Notes under the pieces: model-generated
What the model was told of the DNA's origin: nothing
Seen by the model: the letters and a program-made list of their open reading frames with translations, nothing else
Database searches by the model: none
DNA from: Colias croceus
Lineage: Eukaryota > Arthropoda > Insecta > Lepidoptera > Pieridae
Assembly (NCBI RefSeq): GCF_905220415.1
Contig: NC_059546.1
Location: 2,418,001-2,482,000 of the forward strand
Reading direction: 5' to 3'
DNA length: 64,000 bases
Shown: piece by piece, positions 10,851 to 21,209 of the stretch
How positions within the stretch are numbered: position 1 is the first letter of the stretch
Layout of the letters: the number at the start of each line of letters is the position of its first letter
Program-made: the position numbers and the translations under genes

Positions 10851-11692
10851 TGCTTATTTTTTGTATGCAATTAGGTATACGCTTTATTAGCTAGTACTTA
10901 AAGTTCATAATGAAGTGATGATTTCAACAGACGAACGGCAAGTTGTGAACGGCAGAGGCCGTTCGTCTGTTAAAACGCTTATAAAAACTTTAAATGACAA
11001 TACTTCATGATTTGCTAATAAAATATTTTAATAACTGACAATAATTATTGTTATTACCCTCAATTTTTAAAAAGTTGTGAAGCTGTTGAGATATCCTAAT
11101 AATTGTATTGTACCTAATATGTGTAAAATGCTCGAATTTTTGTATTATAAATAAATAATGTAATTAATAAATTCCAAAGAATTGCAAAAAGACATACGAA
11201 TGTATCTAAAATATATAAGTACTATGTATTTATTTCTTATCTGTCATGGTATTAAGCACATAGTATGTCCTGGCTTTTAAATACCATGTCTTCGAGTGAT
11301 ACTTAATGATAATATGATAAATAATATACACAAAAATCAATGTTCTTGAACTGTTTTTAAGCTTGTAAATATAGTTTTGACGAAGAAAATATATTTTAAA
11401 AAATTTTTTGGTATCAAGCGCCTAATGCGGGTAGTATATAATGTACAGTAAGTAGGTAGATGTTTTGAATGATACCTACAGGAAAATCTGAGACTCAACA
11501 TTAAATATTAAAGACAGTTTGTATTATAATATTATTTGTATGTTATGGACTCGTTTGTAAAATGATTCTCAAACTTGTATATTTTCATCGTTGTCGTATC
11601 CCCTTTTCCTTTCTTTTGATGAAAAACTTATGTTTTGTTAAACTTACGGTTTGGTTTTTTTAACGAAATAAATATTTTATAAAGAGCGTGTG
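10851..11692. other. AT-rich gap with one hairpin
   Basis: An inverted repeat at about 10927-10972 pairs AACAGACGAACGGC with GCCGTTCGTCTGTT. Nothing else supportable. Confidence 0.55.
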
Positions 11693-11804
11693 TTCCGAGC
11701 AAACGTGTCAGAACTGAAACTTCTTAGGCAAGATTCAAATATACAGTAAAGTAGCTGACACCTTGAAATTTTACTCTCAACGCGCCTAAAGAAGTTTCAT
11801 TTCT
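11693..11804 (+). mobile_element. MITE, uninterrupted copy
   Basis: Same family as the split copy at 4438-8630, here continuous: GAGCGTGTGTTCCGAGC, then GAAACTTCTTAGGCAAG, then CGCGCCTAAAGAAGTTTCAT. Outer ends are imperfectly inverted (TGAAACTTCTTAGGC against GCCTAAAGAAGTTTCA). Confidence 0.7.
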
Positions 11805-11942
11805 AAAAGCTATGTGTAGTTGACCATCTAACGGCTCTACCTATATTCTTTGAACGTATCGCTGTGAATGTGAAGCATACATTTGGTAAATCTGCTTTGT
11901 AATTAAAAAAAGACGAGTGGCACTCGGGGATTGCCGCGGTAA

Positions 11943-12076
11943 AGCTATTGCATAGCATGCCTTCAAGCCACACCTCCGAGCCTGTCGGAGTGGGGAGCGT
12001 GAGGTTTTTTTCGTTACGGAATTTCTCGATTCGGTTCCCGCGCTCAAGGCCCGCGATAGAAGCTATGCAATAGCTT
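11943..12076. mobile_element. Foldback MITE (AAGCTATTGCATAGC ends)
   Basis: Starts AGCTATTGCATAGC and ends GCTATGCAATAGCT. Related copies at 55526-55649 and 58500-58632 share the internal GGAATTTCTCGATTCGGT/AAAAAACCTCACGCTCCC block. Confidence 0.75.
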
Positions 12077-12246
12077 AAAAATAAATCGTTAACCGTATAT
12101 GTATAGGTACCTATGTATCATCGCGATACGAGCAGGAAACTTTAAAAGTATAAGTAGATATTTCAATTGTTTTGGGTTAATTTGTTTAAAAGCGTTTAAG
12201 CAAAGTTTGTAATTATTTATGTGCAGTGTTTTATATATGTATTATA

Positions 12247-12497
12247 TACTTGCTTTCCACCCGCAGCTTCGCCCGTGCAGTCCAAGAAAAACCCGCATAG
12301 TTTCCGTTCCCGTGGGATTTCTGGGATAAAACCTATCCTATTTCCCGCTGTAAAAAGTAGCCTATGTCCTTTCTCGGGTATCAAAATATCTCTATACCAA
12401 ATTTTATGCAAATTGGTTCTGTAAATAAGGCGTGATTGAGTAACAGACAGACAGACAGAGTTACTTTCGCATTTATAATATTAGTATGGATTAGTAT
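12247..12497 (+). repeat. Dispersed CTTTCC...TTAGTATGGAT repeat
   Basis: Runs from GCTTTCCACCCGCAGCTTCG to CATTTATAATATTAGTATGG, with a short (CAGA)n stretch near its end. Other copies: 17992-18229, 47206-47397, 55232-55428, 55668-55883, 57777-58018. Confidence 0.75.
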
Positions 12498-12499
12498 GG

Positions 12500-12986
12500 A
12501 TTCTAATTTCTAAATGTGCAATTTATATATCGGCTGATTATAATATACTCGTGATACATACCTAATTAAAAATTTAAGTGCCTTCATGTAATTTGAAATA
12601 GTGAAAAAGTCCGATTCAAAGAAAATCTATTACATTATGAAGATTTTTGTTTTGGTAGATTTTTATTGTGTTCTAAAATTTACAAGCTATTCTTGGATTC
12701 TAATAGTTATCCAAGTTATAATTTAATATTTGTTTTTTTTTTGTGTAAGTAATATTCTTTTAAGTAATTTAAACTATGAAAAAACATGTTTACGTCTATA
12801 ATAATTAATTATTTTACTTTAAGTTATCAATTGTACATTTTGTCGTTATATTATTTAGTTTTATCTGTATCGTGTTTTTAATTACATTATTTCTAAACAA
12901 TTTGATATATATGTAAAGTAATTTATGTTTTATTATAGGTAAATATTGTTAAATAATTTTTATTATAATCTTTCGATTCTCTTTTA
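12500..12986. other. AT-rich gap without a gene
   Basis: Strongly AT-rich; no ORF or repeat structure I can support. Confidence 0.6.
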
Positions 12987-13078
12987 GCAGTAGGTTACCA
13001 TTAAACATTCCAAATAAAACCCTTTTTATGTTTAATTAAATTAATTGTCTTTTAGATTGATGACCTATTTTAAATTAA

Positions 13079-13230
13079 GGCCTATTCAGATAAGAGCGGT
13101 ATCCGGTACCGCCGTGGGTAGCGGTATCCCGATTGCACGCGATTATATCTCTTACGTAGTATATTTTATAGACTATTCGCGTAACGGCTACCCACGGCGA
13201 TATCGGATACCGCTCTAAACTGAATAGGCC
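13079..13230. mobile_element. Foldback MITE (AGAGCGGTATCC family), copy 1
   Basis: Ends GGCCTATTCAGATAAGAGCG and its inverse CGCTCTAAACTGAATAGGCC; subterminal TACCGCCGTGGGTAGCGGTA is paired with CGTAACGGCTACCCACGGCG. Confidence 0.85.
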
Positions 13231-13424
13231 ATTATGTACATTCTAATTATTTTCAGTTGTACCCAAATAACGTAATATAAACTTAAATTGTTGTTATACT
13301 TATAGAAATGGATTGTTAAAACGCTTAGTTGTTTGAAATTAGCATAAGCGTCGATATTGACATAAAAATTTGTATTTTTTGTAAAGATGGAAATAAAAAA
13401 TATTTTCGTTAATTGATTTTTTTT

Positions 13425-13610
13425 TATTGGTAAGCGAAGCGCTTGACCATAATCTCGCCTGATGCTAAGCTGAGATGTGGTCTAAGATGGAACGCGCTTC
13501 CCTAGAAGGTACCTGTTCACTCTACGCTTGAAGACCCCCATATTGTACTCGTCTGAGAACACAGACTCAGGAAGCATGTTCCAGTCCCTCGCGGTTCGGA
13601 TAAAGAATGT
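13425..13610. repeat. Dispersed repeat (CGCTTGACCATAATCTCGCC)
   Basis: GCGCTTGACCATAATCTCGC through AAGGTACCTGTTCACTC; an inverted shorter copy is at 34129-34232. It is found only in unit 1 of the triplication, so it inserted there after duplication. Confidence 0.6.
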
Positions 13611-13975
13611 AATTGAGAATTTTTCTTTTGAATAAGTTTCCACTGAGATGCTTGATTGGTGTAGTTTCTTGCCTATAAAGTATACAGCTGTATTCTGCCA
13701 AGCTATGGAAAATTCTTTGAAGCTAAAAAGTAAATAGTAAAAGGCAGTACCTTAAATGTCTTAAAATCAAATTTTTCACAAAAGCAGATACTTTGTTCTC
13801 TTCAATCGTCTATGTTCATCTACCTACATAGTCTTTTTGTATTTGACTTTTGATATCGACAATTATTATTAAGCTTTTAGAAATTGATCTTGAACATGTA
13901 CTGTACCATTCGTAAGAATATAGAAAAAAAAATAGACAAACTGCTAAGATAATAGCATGCCGGTTGGCTTTGACT

Positions 13976-14210
13976 GGCTGGTTGGCTTAGTTTTGTAGTG
14001 AACCTGCCTTCCAAGCCAGAGGTCGTGGGTTCGATTCCCACCCAGGGCAAATATTTGTGTGATTACCGAAGATTTTTGCTTTGTCTGGGTGCTAATTATC
14101 TATAAGAGTATTTATTTGAAAATTATATATGTATGTTTGTCAGCCATCTGGTTTCCAATACACAAGCGAAAGCATAGTATGGGATCAGATCGTGCCGTGT
14201 GTATTAAAAA
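13976..14210 (+). mobile_element. tRNA-derived SINE, copy 1
   Basis: The 5' half resembles a tRNA with A box (TTGGCTTAGTTTTGTAGTG) and B box (GGTCGTGGGTTCGATTCCC), loop CTTCCAA as in tRNA-Gly(TCC). The tRNA-unrelated tail is AAATATTTGTGTGATTACC...CAGCCATCTGGTTTCC...GATCAGATCGTGCCGTGTG. Confidence 0.8.
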
Positions 14211-14281
14211 ATATAGGCATTCAGTACATCAGTAAGTATTCAACTTTTATATGAAATAAAAACTTCTTTCTCTATTTACAG

Positions 14282-14493
14282 ACTCACCATTATTCGTTCA
14301 GAACTCCAGGGGATCTATAAGCATGCATTTCAAGGGCTATAAATACTCCCTACAAGCGACGAATGGCGTCAAACGTAGGTGGCGCTGCACTAAGTGCAGT
14401 TACCGACACTGTAAGGCCGTAGTCATCACTGCTGATAACCTGGTCTTTTTGGAGAAAAATGAACACAACCATGAACCTGAATTTGGGTTTTGA
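14282..14493 (+). CDS. mod(mdg4): FLYWCH alternative 3'-terminal exon, triplication unit 1
   Basis: Acceptor TTTCTCTATTTACAG ends at 14281; AC completes the codon, then 69 codons to TGA. Finger: SPLFVQNSRGS, HFKGYKYSL, RRWRCTKCSYRHCKAVVIT, NEHNHEP. Differs from units 2 and 3 mostly between the glycine turn and W-R-C; the C-terminus GFGF-like tail is one residue longer. Confidence 0.9.
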
Positions 14494-14888
14494 GTATAGA
14501 ATTTATTAGTTTATAATAATTAAAACGGTATTACACCAATTACATTATTTGCGTGGAAAGAAATAAGCCGGTAAGTAAATTTTATAGGTAGCGTTTGAAA
14601 GTCTGGGTAGAAACTAGGAAGTAAAGGTAAGAATTCATTATTAGTTTAATACTATTACTACTTAATTTGTATAATAATTACTGAGAGAATTTTAATAAAT
14701 ATGAATTCTAAATTTTATAGTAAGTTAGTACTTATAGTTCATAATGATGTGATTTCAACTTATCAAAACTTTAAATGGCAATACTTAATAATGTGCAGTA
14801 GGTTACCATTAAACATTCCAAATAAAACCTTTGTTATGATTCATTAATTTTCTTTTAGATATTATGATTAGTACCTATCTTAAATTAA

Positions 14889-15040
14889 GGCCTATCCAGA
14901 TAAGAGCGGTATCCAGTACCGCCGTGGGTAGCGGTATCCCGATTGCACGCGATTATAACTCTTACGTAGTATATTATAGAGACTATTCGCGTAACGGCTA
15001 CCCACGGCGATATCGGATACCGCTCTTAACTGAATAGGCC
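14889..15040. mobile_element. Foldback MITE (AGAGCGGTATCC family), copy 2
   Basis: Same position in unit 2 as the copy at 13079 in unit 1; ends GGCCTATCCAG and CTGAATAGGCC. Confidence 0.85.
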
Positions 15041-15605
15041 ATTATGTAAATTCTTTGATGAATGATTTTCAGTTGTACCCAAATAACGTAATATAAACTT
15101 AAATTGTTGTTATATACAATATAGTAATAGATTGTTAAAACGCATAGTTGTTTGAAATTAGCATAAACATCGATATTGACATAAAAATTAGTATTTTTTG
15201 TAAAGATGGAAATAAAAAATATTTTCTGTTATTGAGTTTTTTTATATAAGAATAAGTTTCCTCTGAGATGCTTTATTGGTGTAGTTTCTTGCCTATAAAG
15301 TGTACAGCTGTATTCTGCCAAGCTATAGAAAATTATTTGAAGCTAAAAAGTAAATAGTAAAAGGCAGTACCTAAATGTCTTAAAATCTAATTCTTCATAA
15401 AAACAGATAAGTTGTTCTCTTCAATCGTCTATGTTCATCTACCTACATAGTCCTTTTGTATTTGACTTTTGATATCGACAATTATTAAGCTTTTAGAAAT
15501 TGATATTGAACATGTACTGTACCATTCGTAAGAACGTTAGAAAATGGACCTGCTAAAGAAAATAGACTAACTGCTAAGATAATAGCATGCCGGTGGGCTT
15601 TGACT

Positions 15606-15836
15606 GGCCGGTTGGCTTAGTTGGTAGTGACCCTGCCTTCCAAGTCAGAGGTCGAGGGTTCGATTCCCACCCAGGGCAAATATTTGTATGATTACCGTAG
15701 ATGTTTGCTGTGTCTGGGTGCTAATTATCTCTTAGAGTATTTATTTGAAAATTATATATGTATGTTTGTGAGCCATCTGGTTTCCATACACAAGCGAAAG
15801 CATAGTATGGGATCAGATCGTGCCGTGTGTGAAAAA
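15606..15836 (+). mobile_element. tRNA-derived SINE, copy 2
   Basis: GGCTTAGTTGGTAGTGACCC A box and GGTCGAGGGTTCGATTCCC B box; same place in the unit as copy 1, so it was carried by the duplication. Confidence 0.8.
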
Positions 15837-15908
15837 AATGTAGGCATTCAGTACATCAGTAAGTATTCAACTTTTATATGAAATAAAAACTTCTTTCTCT
15901 ATTTACAG

Positions 15909-16117
15909 ACTCACCATTATTTGTTCAGAACGCTAGGGGGTATATAAGCATGCATTTCAAGGGCTATAAATACTTCGAACAATCAACGATGGGCGTCAAA
16001 CGTAGGTGGCGCTGCACTAAGTGCAGTTACCGGCGCTGTAAGGCCGTAGTCATCACTGCTGACAACTTGGTCATTTCGGAGAAAAATGAACACAACCATG
16101 AACCTGATTTTGAATGA
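15909..16117 (+). CDS. mod(mdg4): FLYWCH alternative 3'-terminal exon, triplication unit 2
   Basis: Acceptor TCTCTATTTACAG ends at 15908; AC then 68 codons to TGA. Finger: SPLFVQNARGY, HFKGYKYFEQ, RRWRCTKCSYRRCKAVVIT, NEHNHEPDFE. Zinc ligands are identical to unit 1; substitutions cluster at YFEQSTMG, which faces the variable loop of the finger. Confidence 0.9.
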
Positions 16118-16531
16118 CGTGTTCCCAATATTTGTATTTCATCGAAGTATAGAATTTATTTATTTATAATAATTAAAACGGTATTACACCAATTACATTA
16201 ATTGCGTATAAAGAAATAAAACGGTAAGTAAATTTTATAGGTAGCGTTTGAAAGTATGGGTAGAAAGTAAAGGTAAGAATGCATTATTAGTTTAATACTA
16301 TTATTTCTTAATTGTATAATTACCGAGAGAATTTAAATAAATATGAATGCTAAATTTTATAGTAGTACTTAAAGATCATAATGATGTGATTTCAACTTAT
16401 AAAAACTTTAAATGACAATACTTAATAATGTGCAGTAGGTTACCATTAAACATTCCAAATAAAACTATTGTTATGTTTCATTAAATTAATTTTCTTTTAG
16501 ATATGATTAGTACCTACCTATCTTAAATTAA

Positions 16532-16683
16532 GGCCTATTCAGATAAGAGCGGTATCCGGTACCGCCGTGGGTAGCGGTATCCCGATTGCACGCGATTATA
16601 TCTCTTACGTAGTATATTATAGAGACTATTCGCGTAACGGCTACCCACGGCGATATCGGATACCGCTCTAAACTGAATAGGCC
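16532..16683. mobile_element. Foldback MITE (AGAGCGGTATCC family), copy 3
   Basis: Same position in unit 3; ends GGCCTATTCAG and CTGAATAGGCC. The 112-codon ORF on the other strand just beyond it is spurious. Confidence 0.85.
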
Positions 16684-17210
16684 ATTATGTAAATTCTAAT
16701 GATTTTCAGTTTTACCCAAATAACGTTATATAAACTTAAATTGTTAAAACGCTTAGTTGTTTGAAATTGGCATAAGCGTCGATATTGACATAAAAAATAG
16801 TATTTTTTGTAAAGATGGAAATAAAAAATATTTTCTGTAACTGAGTTTTTTATATTAGAATAAGTTTCCACTGAGATGATAGTTTGGTGTAGTTTCTTGC
16901 CTATAAAGTATACAGCTGTATTCTGCCAAGCTATGGAAAATTCTTTGAAGCTAAAAAGTAAATAGTAAAAGGCAGTACCTAAATGTCTTAAAATCAAATT
17001 TTTCATAAAAACAGATACGTTCTCTTCAATCGTCTATGTTCATCTACCTACATATTCTATTTGTATTTGACTTTTGATATCGACAATTATTAAGCTTTTA
17101 GAAATTGATCTTGAACATGTACTGTACCATTCCTATGAACGTTAGAAAATGGACCTGCTAAAGAAAATAGACTAACTGCTAAGATAATAGCATGCCGGTT
17201 GGCTTTGACT

Positions 17211-17440
17211 GGCCGGTTGGCTTAGTTGGTAGTGACCCTGCCTTCTAAGCCAATGGTCGTGGGTTTGATTCCCACCCAGGGCAAATATTTGTGTGATTAC
17301 CGTAGATGTTTGCTGTGTCTAATTATCTATAAGAGTATTTATTTGAAAATTATATATGTATGTTTGTCAGCAATCTGGTTTCCATAACACAAGCGAAAGA
17401 TTAGTATGGGATCAGATCGTGCCGTGTGTGAAAAAAAATG
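17211..17440 (+). mobile_element. tRNA-derived SINE, copy 3
   Basis: Same SINE in unit 3; the B box has drifted to GGTCGTGGGTTTGATTCCC and part of the middle (GGGTGC) is deleted. Confidence 0.78.
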
Positions 17441-17483
17441 TAGACATTCAGTACTTCAGTGAGTATTCAACTATTATATGAAA

Positions 17484-17710
17484 CTAGCTGTTCCCCGCGA
17501 TTTCACCCGCATTGCTCCGCTCCAGTTGGTCTTAGCGTGATGATACATAACCTATAACCTTCCTTGATAAATGGGCTATCTAACACCGACAGAATTTTTC
17601 AAATCGGACCAGTAGTTTCTGAGATTAGCGCGTTCAAACAAACATACAAACAAACAAACTCTTCAGCTTTATAATATTGTATAAATATAATATAATATAC
17701 TATAGATAAA
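17484..17710 (+). repeat. Dispersed CTAGC-type repeat inserted in unit 3
   Basis: Starts ACTAGCTGTTCCCCGCGATT and ends in an (AAACAAACATAC)-rich stretch plus TTTATAATATTGTATA. It lies directly upstream of the exon acceptor and is absent from units 1 and 2. Confidence 0.7.
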
Positions 17711-17731
17711 AACTTCGTTCTCCATTTACAG

Positions 17732-17940
17732 GCTCACCATTTTTCGTTAAGAATGCCAGGGGGTATATGATCATGCATTTCAAGGGTCATAAATACTCCC
17801 TACATACGACGAAAGGTGCCAAACGTAGGTGGCGCTGCACTAAGTGTAGTTACTGGCGCTGTAAGGCCATAGTCATCACTACTGATAACTTGATCACTTC
17901 GGAGAAAAATGAACACAACCATGAACCTGATTTTAAATGA
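17732..17940 (+). CDS. mod(mdg4): FLYWCH alternative 3'-terminal exon, triplication unit 3
   Basis: Acceptor TCTCCATTTACAG ends at 17731; GC then 68 codons to TGA. Finger: SPFFVKNARGYM, HFKGHKYSL, RRWRCTKCSYWRCKAIVIT, NEHNHEPDFK. The normal GYKY tyrosine is His (GHKY). This is the last + strand exon before the array switches strand. Confidence 0.9.
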
Positions 17941-17991
17941 TGTGTTCCCAATATTTGTATTTCATCGAAGTATAGAATTTATTTATTTATA

Positions 17992-18229
17992 ACTAGCTTT
18001 CCAACCGCAGCTTCGCCCGCGCAGTCAAAGAAAAAACCCGCATAGTTCCCGTTCTCGAGGGATTTCCGGAAAATTTTCCTATTTCCCGGGGTAAAAAGTA
18101 GCCTATGTCCTTTCTCGGGTATCAAAATATCTCTATACCAAATTTCATGCAAATTGGTTCAGTAGTTAAGGCGTGATTGAGTAACAGACAGACAGAGTTA
18201 CTTTCGCATTTATAATATTAGTATGGATA
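17992..18229 (+). repeat. Dispersed CTTTCC...TTAGTATGGAT repeat
   Basis: ACTAGCTTTCCAACCGCAGC to ATTTATAATATTAGTATGGA, inserted in the 3' flank of unit 3 only. Confidence 0.75.
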
Positions 18230-18599
18230 ATTAAAATGGTATTACACCAATTACATTATTTGCGTAGAAAGAAATAAGACTAAGTAAATTTAATAGATAG
18301 CGTTTTGAAAGTATGGGTAGGAAGTAAAGGTTCTTACTTTTATTATTAGTTTAATATTATTATTACTTCATTGTATAATTTCCGAGAGAATTTTAATAAA
18401 TATTAATTCTAAACTTTATGTGTCTTTCATTTTAATCCTGTAAAAATGATTTTATAGTATAATTATGATCTATGATAAAAAAATTAAAATTGAAACAAAA
18501 GTTAATTTCTTTACAGATCTATATTAATAGAAATTATCTATAAGTATAGGACTTAAGCTATCACAATGTTTTAAATAGTGAACATTAAAAATATCTATT

Positions 18600-18780
18600 A
18601 TATAAAAATAAGTCGGGTTTTCCTTCCTGACGCTTTAGCTCCAGAACGCACAAACCGATTTCTACGGTTTTGCATTCGTTGGAAAAGTCTCGGGCTCCGT
18701 GAGGTTTATAGCAAAGAAAAGGTATCTCTGGTGGCGAAACGGAGCTCGCCCGGTTTGCTAATATTTTATAGATATTGGAA
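18600..18780 (+). repeat. Dispersed repeat, non-coding
   Basis: GTCGGGTTTTCCTTCCTGAC ... CCAGAACGCACAAACCGATT ... ACGGAGCTCGCCCGGTTTGC resembles common lepidopteran retroelement tails. The 71-codon ORF over it is not a gene. Confidence 0.5.
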
Positions 18781-18904
18781 CATAAAATATTAAACTATAA
18801 TTTTTGTTGGGGTTAGTATAACAAGAAATAATGTTAATGCAAATTAATTACCAATATTTTTAACGACTGTAGCTAGTTACTATAAAATTGATACTCGTTC
18901 TAAA

Positions 18905-19128
18905 GGTGCATTTACACATTCGTGCGAATAGCGAGGCGAATTATAGACACACATGTAAATAGTTCACTAACTTTTCACTTTGAGATTCACGTACATATTT
19001 GTTTTAAAAGAGTATTTCGTACTGAGAATCAAAGGGACACGCGAATGTATGAACGCGACAAAACTCGTATACGAATGTATCGTCGAGGACGAGGCGAATG
19101 GCGAACACGAATGTTTAAATGCACCATA
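18905..19128. mobile_element. Foldback MITE in the strand-switch interval
   Basis: GGTGCATTTACACATTCGTG at one end and its imperfect inverse CACGAATGTTTAAATGCACC at the other. A related shorter foldback is at about 30966-31046. Confidence 0.6.
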
Positions 19129-19210
19129 AAATAGTTACAAGCTATTAGGTACACATAATAGGCATTACACAGAATTTAACTTGGAAAGAATACATTATTG
19201 AAGCCTCTAA

Positions 19211-19370
19211 GAGCGGCCGTACACGGGCGGCTCGAGTAGTTAACGGCTGAGCGACGTACACGGACTGCTCGAGCGGTTGATCGTTGACTGCTCGAGCTGT
19301 CGCTACAAAGCGCGCAGCTGACGGCTTGAAGCGGTCTCAACTGCTTGAAGCGGTCCGTGTACGGCCGCCC
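19211..19370. mobile_element. GC-rich foldback MITE (GCGGCCGTACACGG family)
   Basis: Ends GAGCGGCCGTACACGGGCGG and CCGTGTACGGCCGCCC, with many internal CTCGAGC words. A larger copy is at 24083-24499. Confidence 0.8.
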
Positions 19371-19451
19371 TTACTGTAACGTTACATTTTGTTACATTGG
19401 CGCCCACTTTAACAAAACTACCGAATTGTAGAAATACTTAAGCACTGTGAA

Positions 19452-19693
19452 TTAGGATCTATTAATATTATACTTATTAGCACTAACGTAGCTCTTCTGA
19501 TTGCTTGGCGGGTGTGTGTGTTTGCCGGTCACAAGCATGATGGAGTCTTTCATGGTGATGACTGCGGCGTTGCACCCACACCATTGGTGGGTTGAACATC
19601 GCCATCTGCACTTCGCTGATGAACGGTTGCCGTAGTATGTGTAGTTGTTCAGGAGGATCAGCAATCGTCCCTTCTTGGACATTACGTATTGAG
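19452..19693 (-). CDS. mod(mdg4): FLYWCH alternative 3'-terminal exon (first on - strand)
   Basis: Acceptor ACATTCACATTTTAG; CT completes the codon, then 79 codons to TAA. Finger: MSKKGRLLILLNNYTYY, RWRCSTHQWCGCNAAVIT, GKHTHPP. The His pair is H-T-H. It pairs with the copy at 45368 (CSTHQW, GCNA, HTH). Confidence 0.88.
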
Positions 19694-19912
19694 CTAAAAT
19701 GTGAATGTTTACGTTAAGTATGTCCATTTTCTGAGGTTTGAGAGAGAATATATTATGGTTTTAAATCTTATCAAACTATTTCAGGTTAAAAATAAAACTA
19801 AAAGGTGATAGTCGTTACTTTTTTATTAGTTTCTTTCGTACAACTTAGTCCAACAAAAAATATGAATGATAATATTTTGCAATCCAATAAAAAAGCATAA
19901 GTGTATAGAAAA

Positions 19913-19985
19913 AGTGGTCATTGAGCAGTTGCTCAATGACCATTTTTTCTAGTCATTGAGCAGTTGCTCAATGACCATTTTTTCT
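19913..19985. repeat. Tandem pair of short hairpins
   Basis: Two adjacent copies of a palindrome reading TCATTGAGCAGTTGCTCAATGA, each followed by CCATTTTTTCTA. Each could fold into a stem of about 10 bp. Confidence 0.7.
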
Positions 19986-20037
19986 ATTCAGGCATTTGAC
20001 CCAGGGCCCACACAAACACATGGGTAGGTATTAAAAA

Positions 20038-20099
20038 TTAATGGTTATGAACGATCGCCTTATAGTTAAGGATATGATCGTCAGTAGTGTACAGAGCGG
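20038..20099 (-). pseudogene. FLYWCH exon remnant, internal deletion
   Basis: The last ~62 bp of a FLYWCH exon (ending VHNH-stop in the intact copy at 20808) run directly into GAATAGATATATTATGTTG, which lies upstream of the acceptor in the intact copy. About 135-140 bp holding the acceptor, N-terminal strands and first Cys are deleted. It precedes the exon at 20305 just as 20808 precedes 21210. Confidence 0.8.
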
Positions 20100-20304
20100 A
20101 ATAGATATATTATGTTGTATTTGATTTTACGCGAGTATTTAGAAATTAAAGGTTTTAACGTTTTAATATTCAGAAATTGAAAAGAACAATTTTATAGTCA
20201 CATGTATAACTAACTATTCAAACAAAACATTTTAATTGGGAGCATCTTTTTTACCATATTATGTCTAGCACGGGAAAGTGACGTCATTTGTGTCGGTTTG
20301 GTTT

Positions 20305-20522
20305 TCATTTGCCTGCCTCGTGATCATGGATCGCTTTTGTTTTTATAATGACATCTTTGTACGTAATTATAGAAGCTGTACAGCCTTTGTGCGATTGGGT
20401 CGCGCAGACCCACCGCTTTCTCAAGGGATCCTTTGGATTTTTCCCTTTTTTAAAATAATATCTGAAATTGTTGTAGAGAAGCAGAGGATTCCCATTTCTT
20501 GATGTAACAAACATTGCTCTCT
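20305..20522 (-). CDS. mod(mdg4): FLYWCH alternative 3'-terminal exon
   Basis: Acceptor CATTTCCAG; AG completes the codon, then 71 codons to TGA. Finger: FVTSRNGNPLLLYNNFRYY, KRWVCATQSHKGCTASIIT, IHDHEAGK. The His pair is H-D-H. Near-identical paralog of 21210. Confidence 0.88.
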
Positions 20523-20807
20523 CTGGAAATGAACATATCGAACGATTTTATTGGAGGTTTTTTTTTTATTTCCTTTCTCTATTTTATTTAAATTGATTCG
20601 GAACTTCAAAATATGTTCGCACAGTACTAGAATAATTAAACAACCGGTAAAAAACAATTTAATAATATGTAAACAAATAAAAACCCAAAAGAAAATATTA
20701 ATTATTTTATTTTTATTTTTTATATAATATATAAAAGTAGGTTTAAAGTAACACTGGACAATCAATGGTCGTTGTTTGACCACGGAATATAAATTTGGGC
20801 ATTAAAA

Positions 20808-21007
20808 TTAATGGTTATGAACGACCTCTTTATAGTTAAGGACATCGTCAGTAGTGTACAGAGCGGCTTTACACCTCAGGTGTCGCTTCCTGCAATACCA
20901 CCTGGTCTTAACAGTACCATCACTGTGTTTCTTGGTGAAGTGTACTGTGTACACGTGCCCATTGTAAAAAAGGATTCTTCTACCGTTCTCGCGAGTCAAG
21001 AATGTTA
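20808..21007 (-). CDS. mod(mdg4): FLYWCH alternative 3'-terminal exon
   Basis: Acceptor CTATTCCAG; TA completes the codon, then 65 codons ending exactly at H-N-H before TAA. Finger: RENGRRILFYNGHVY, TRWYCRKRHLRCKAALYT, VVHNH. GHVY replaces the usual GYxY. Its sister copy at 20038 is deleted. Confidence 0.87.
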
Positions 21008-21209
21008 CTGGAATAGATATATTATGTTGTATTTGATTTTACGCGAGTATTTAGAAATTAAAGGTTTTAACGTTTTAATATTCAGAAATTGAAAAGAACA
21101 ATTATAGTCTCATTTATAATTATTCAAACAAAACATTTTAATTGGGAGCATCTTTTTACCATATTATGACTAGCACGAGAAAGTGACGTCATTTGTGACG
21201 GTTTGGTTT

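Larger units (their letters stand above)
12987..18420 (+). repeat. Tandem triplication, each unit with one FLYWCH exon
   Basis: Units begin GCAGTAGGTTACCATTAAAC at about 12987, 14795 and 16432. Each holds, in order, the same foldback MITE, a conserved AT-rich stretch, the tRNA-derived SINE, one FLYWCH exon and a conserved 3' flank. Unit lengths differ mainly by later insertions: 13425-13610 in unit 1, and 17484-17710 and 17992-18229 in unit 3. Confidence 0.88.

Noticed and set aside
13976..17440. Three tRNA genes in the triplication
   Set aside because: The A and B boxes belong to a SINE head: the cloverleaf is degenerate and the same SINE tail follows each time.
12987..18420. CRISPR-like or satellite array
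   Set aside because: Only three long units with genes and transposons inside; no short regular repeats anywhere in the window.
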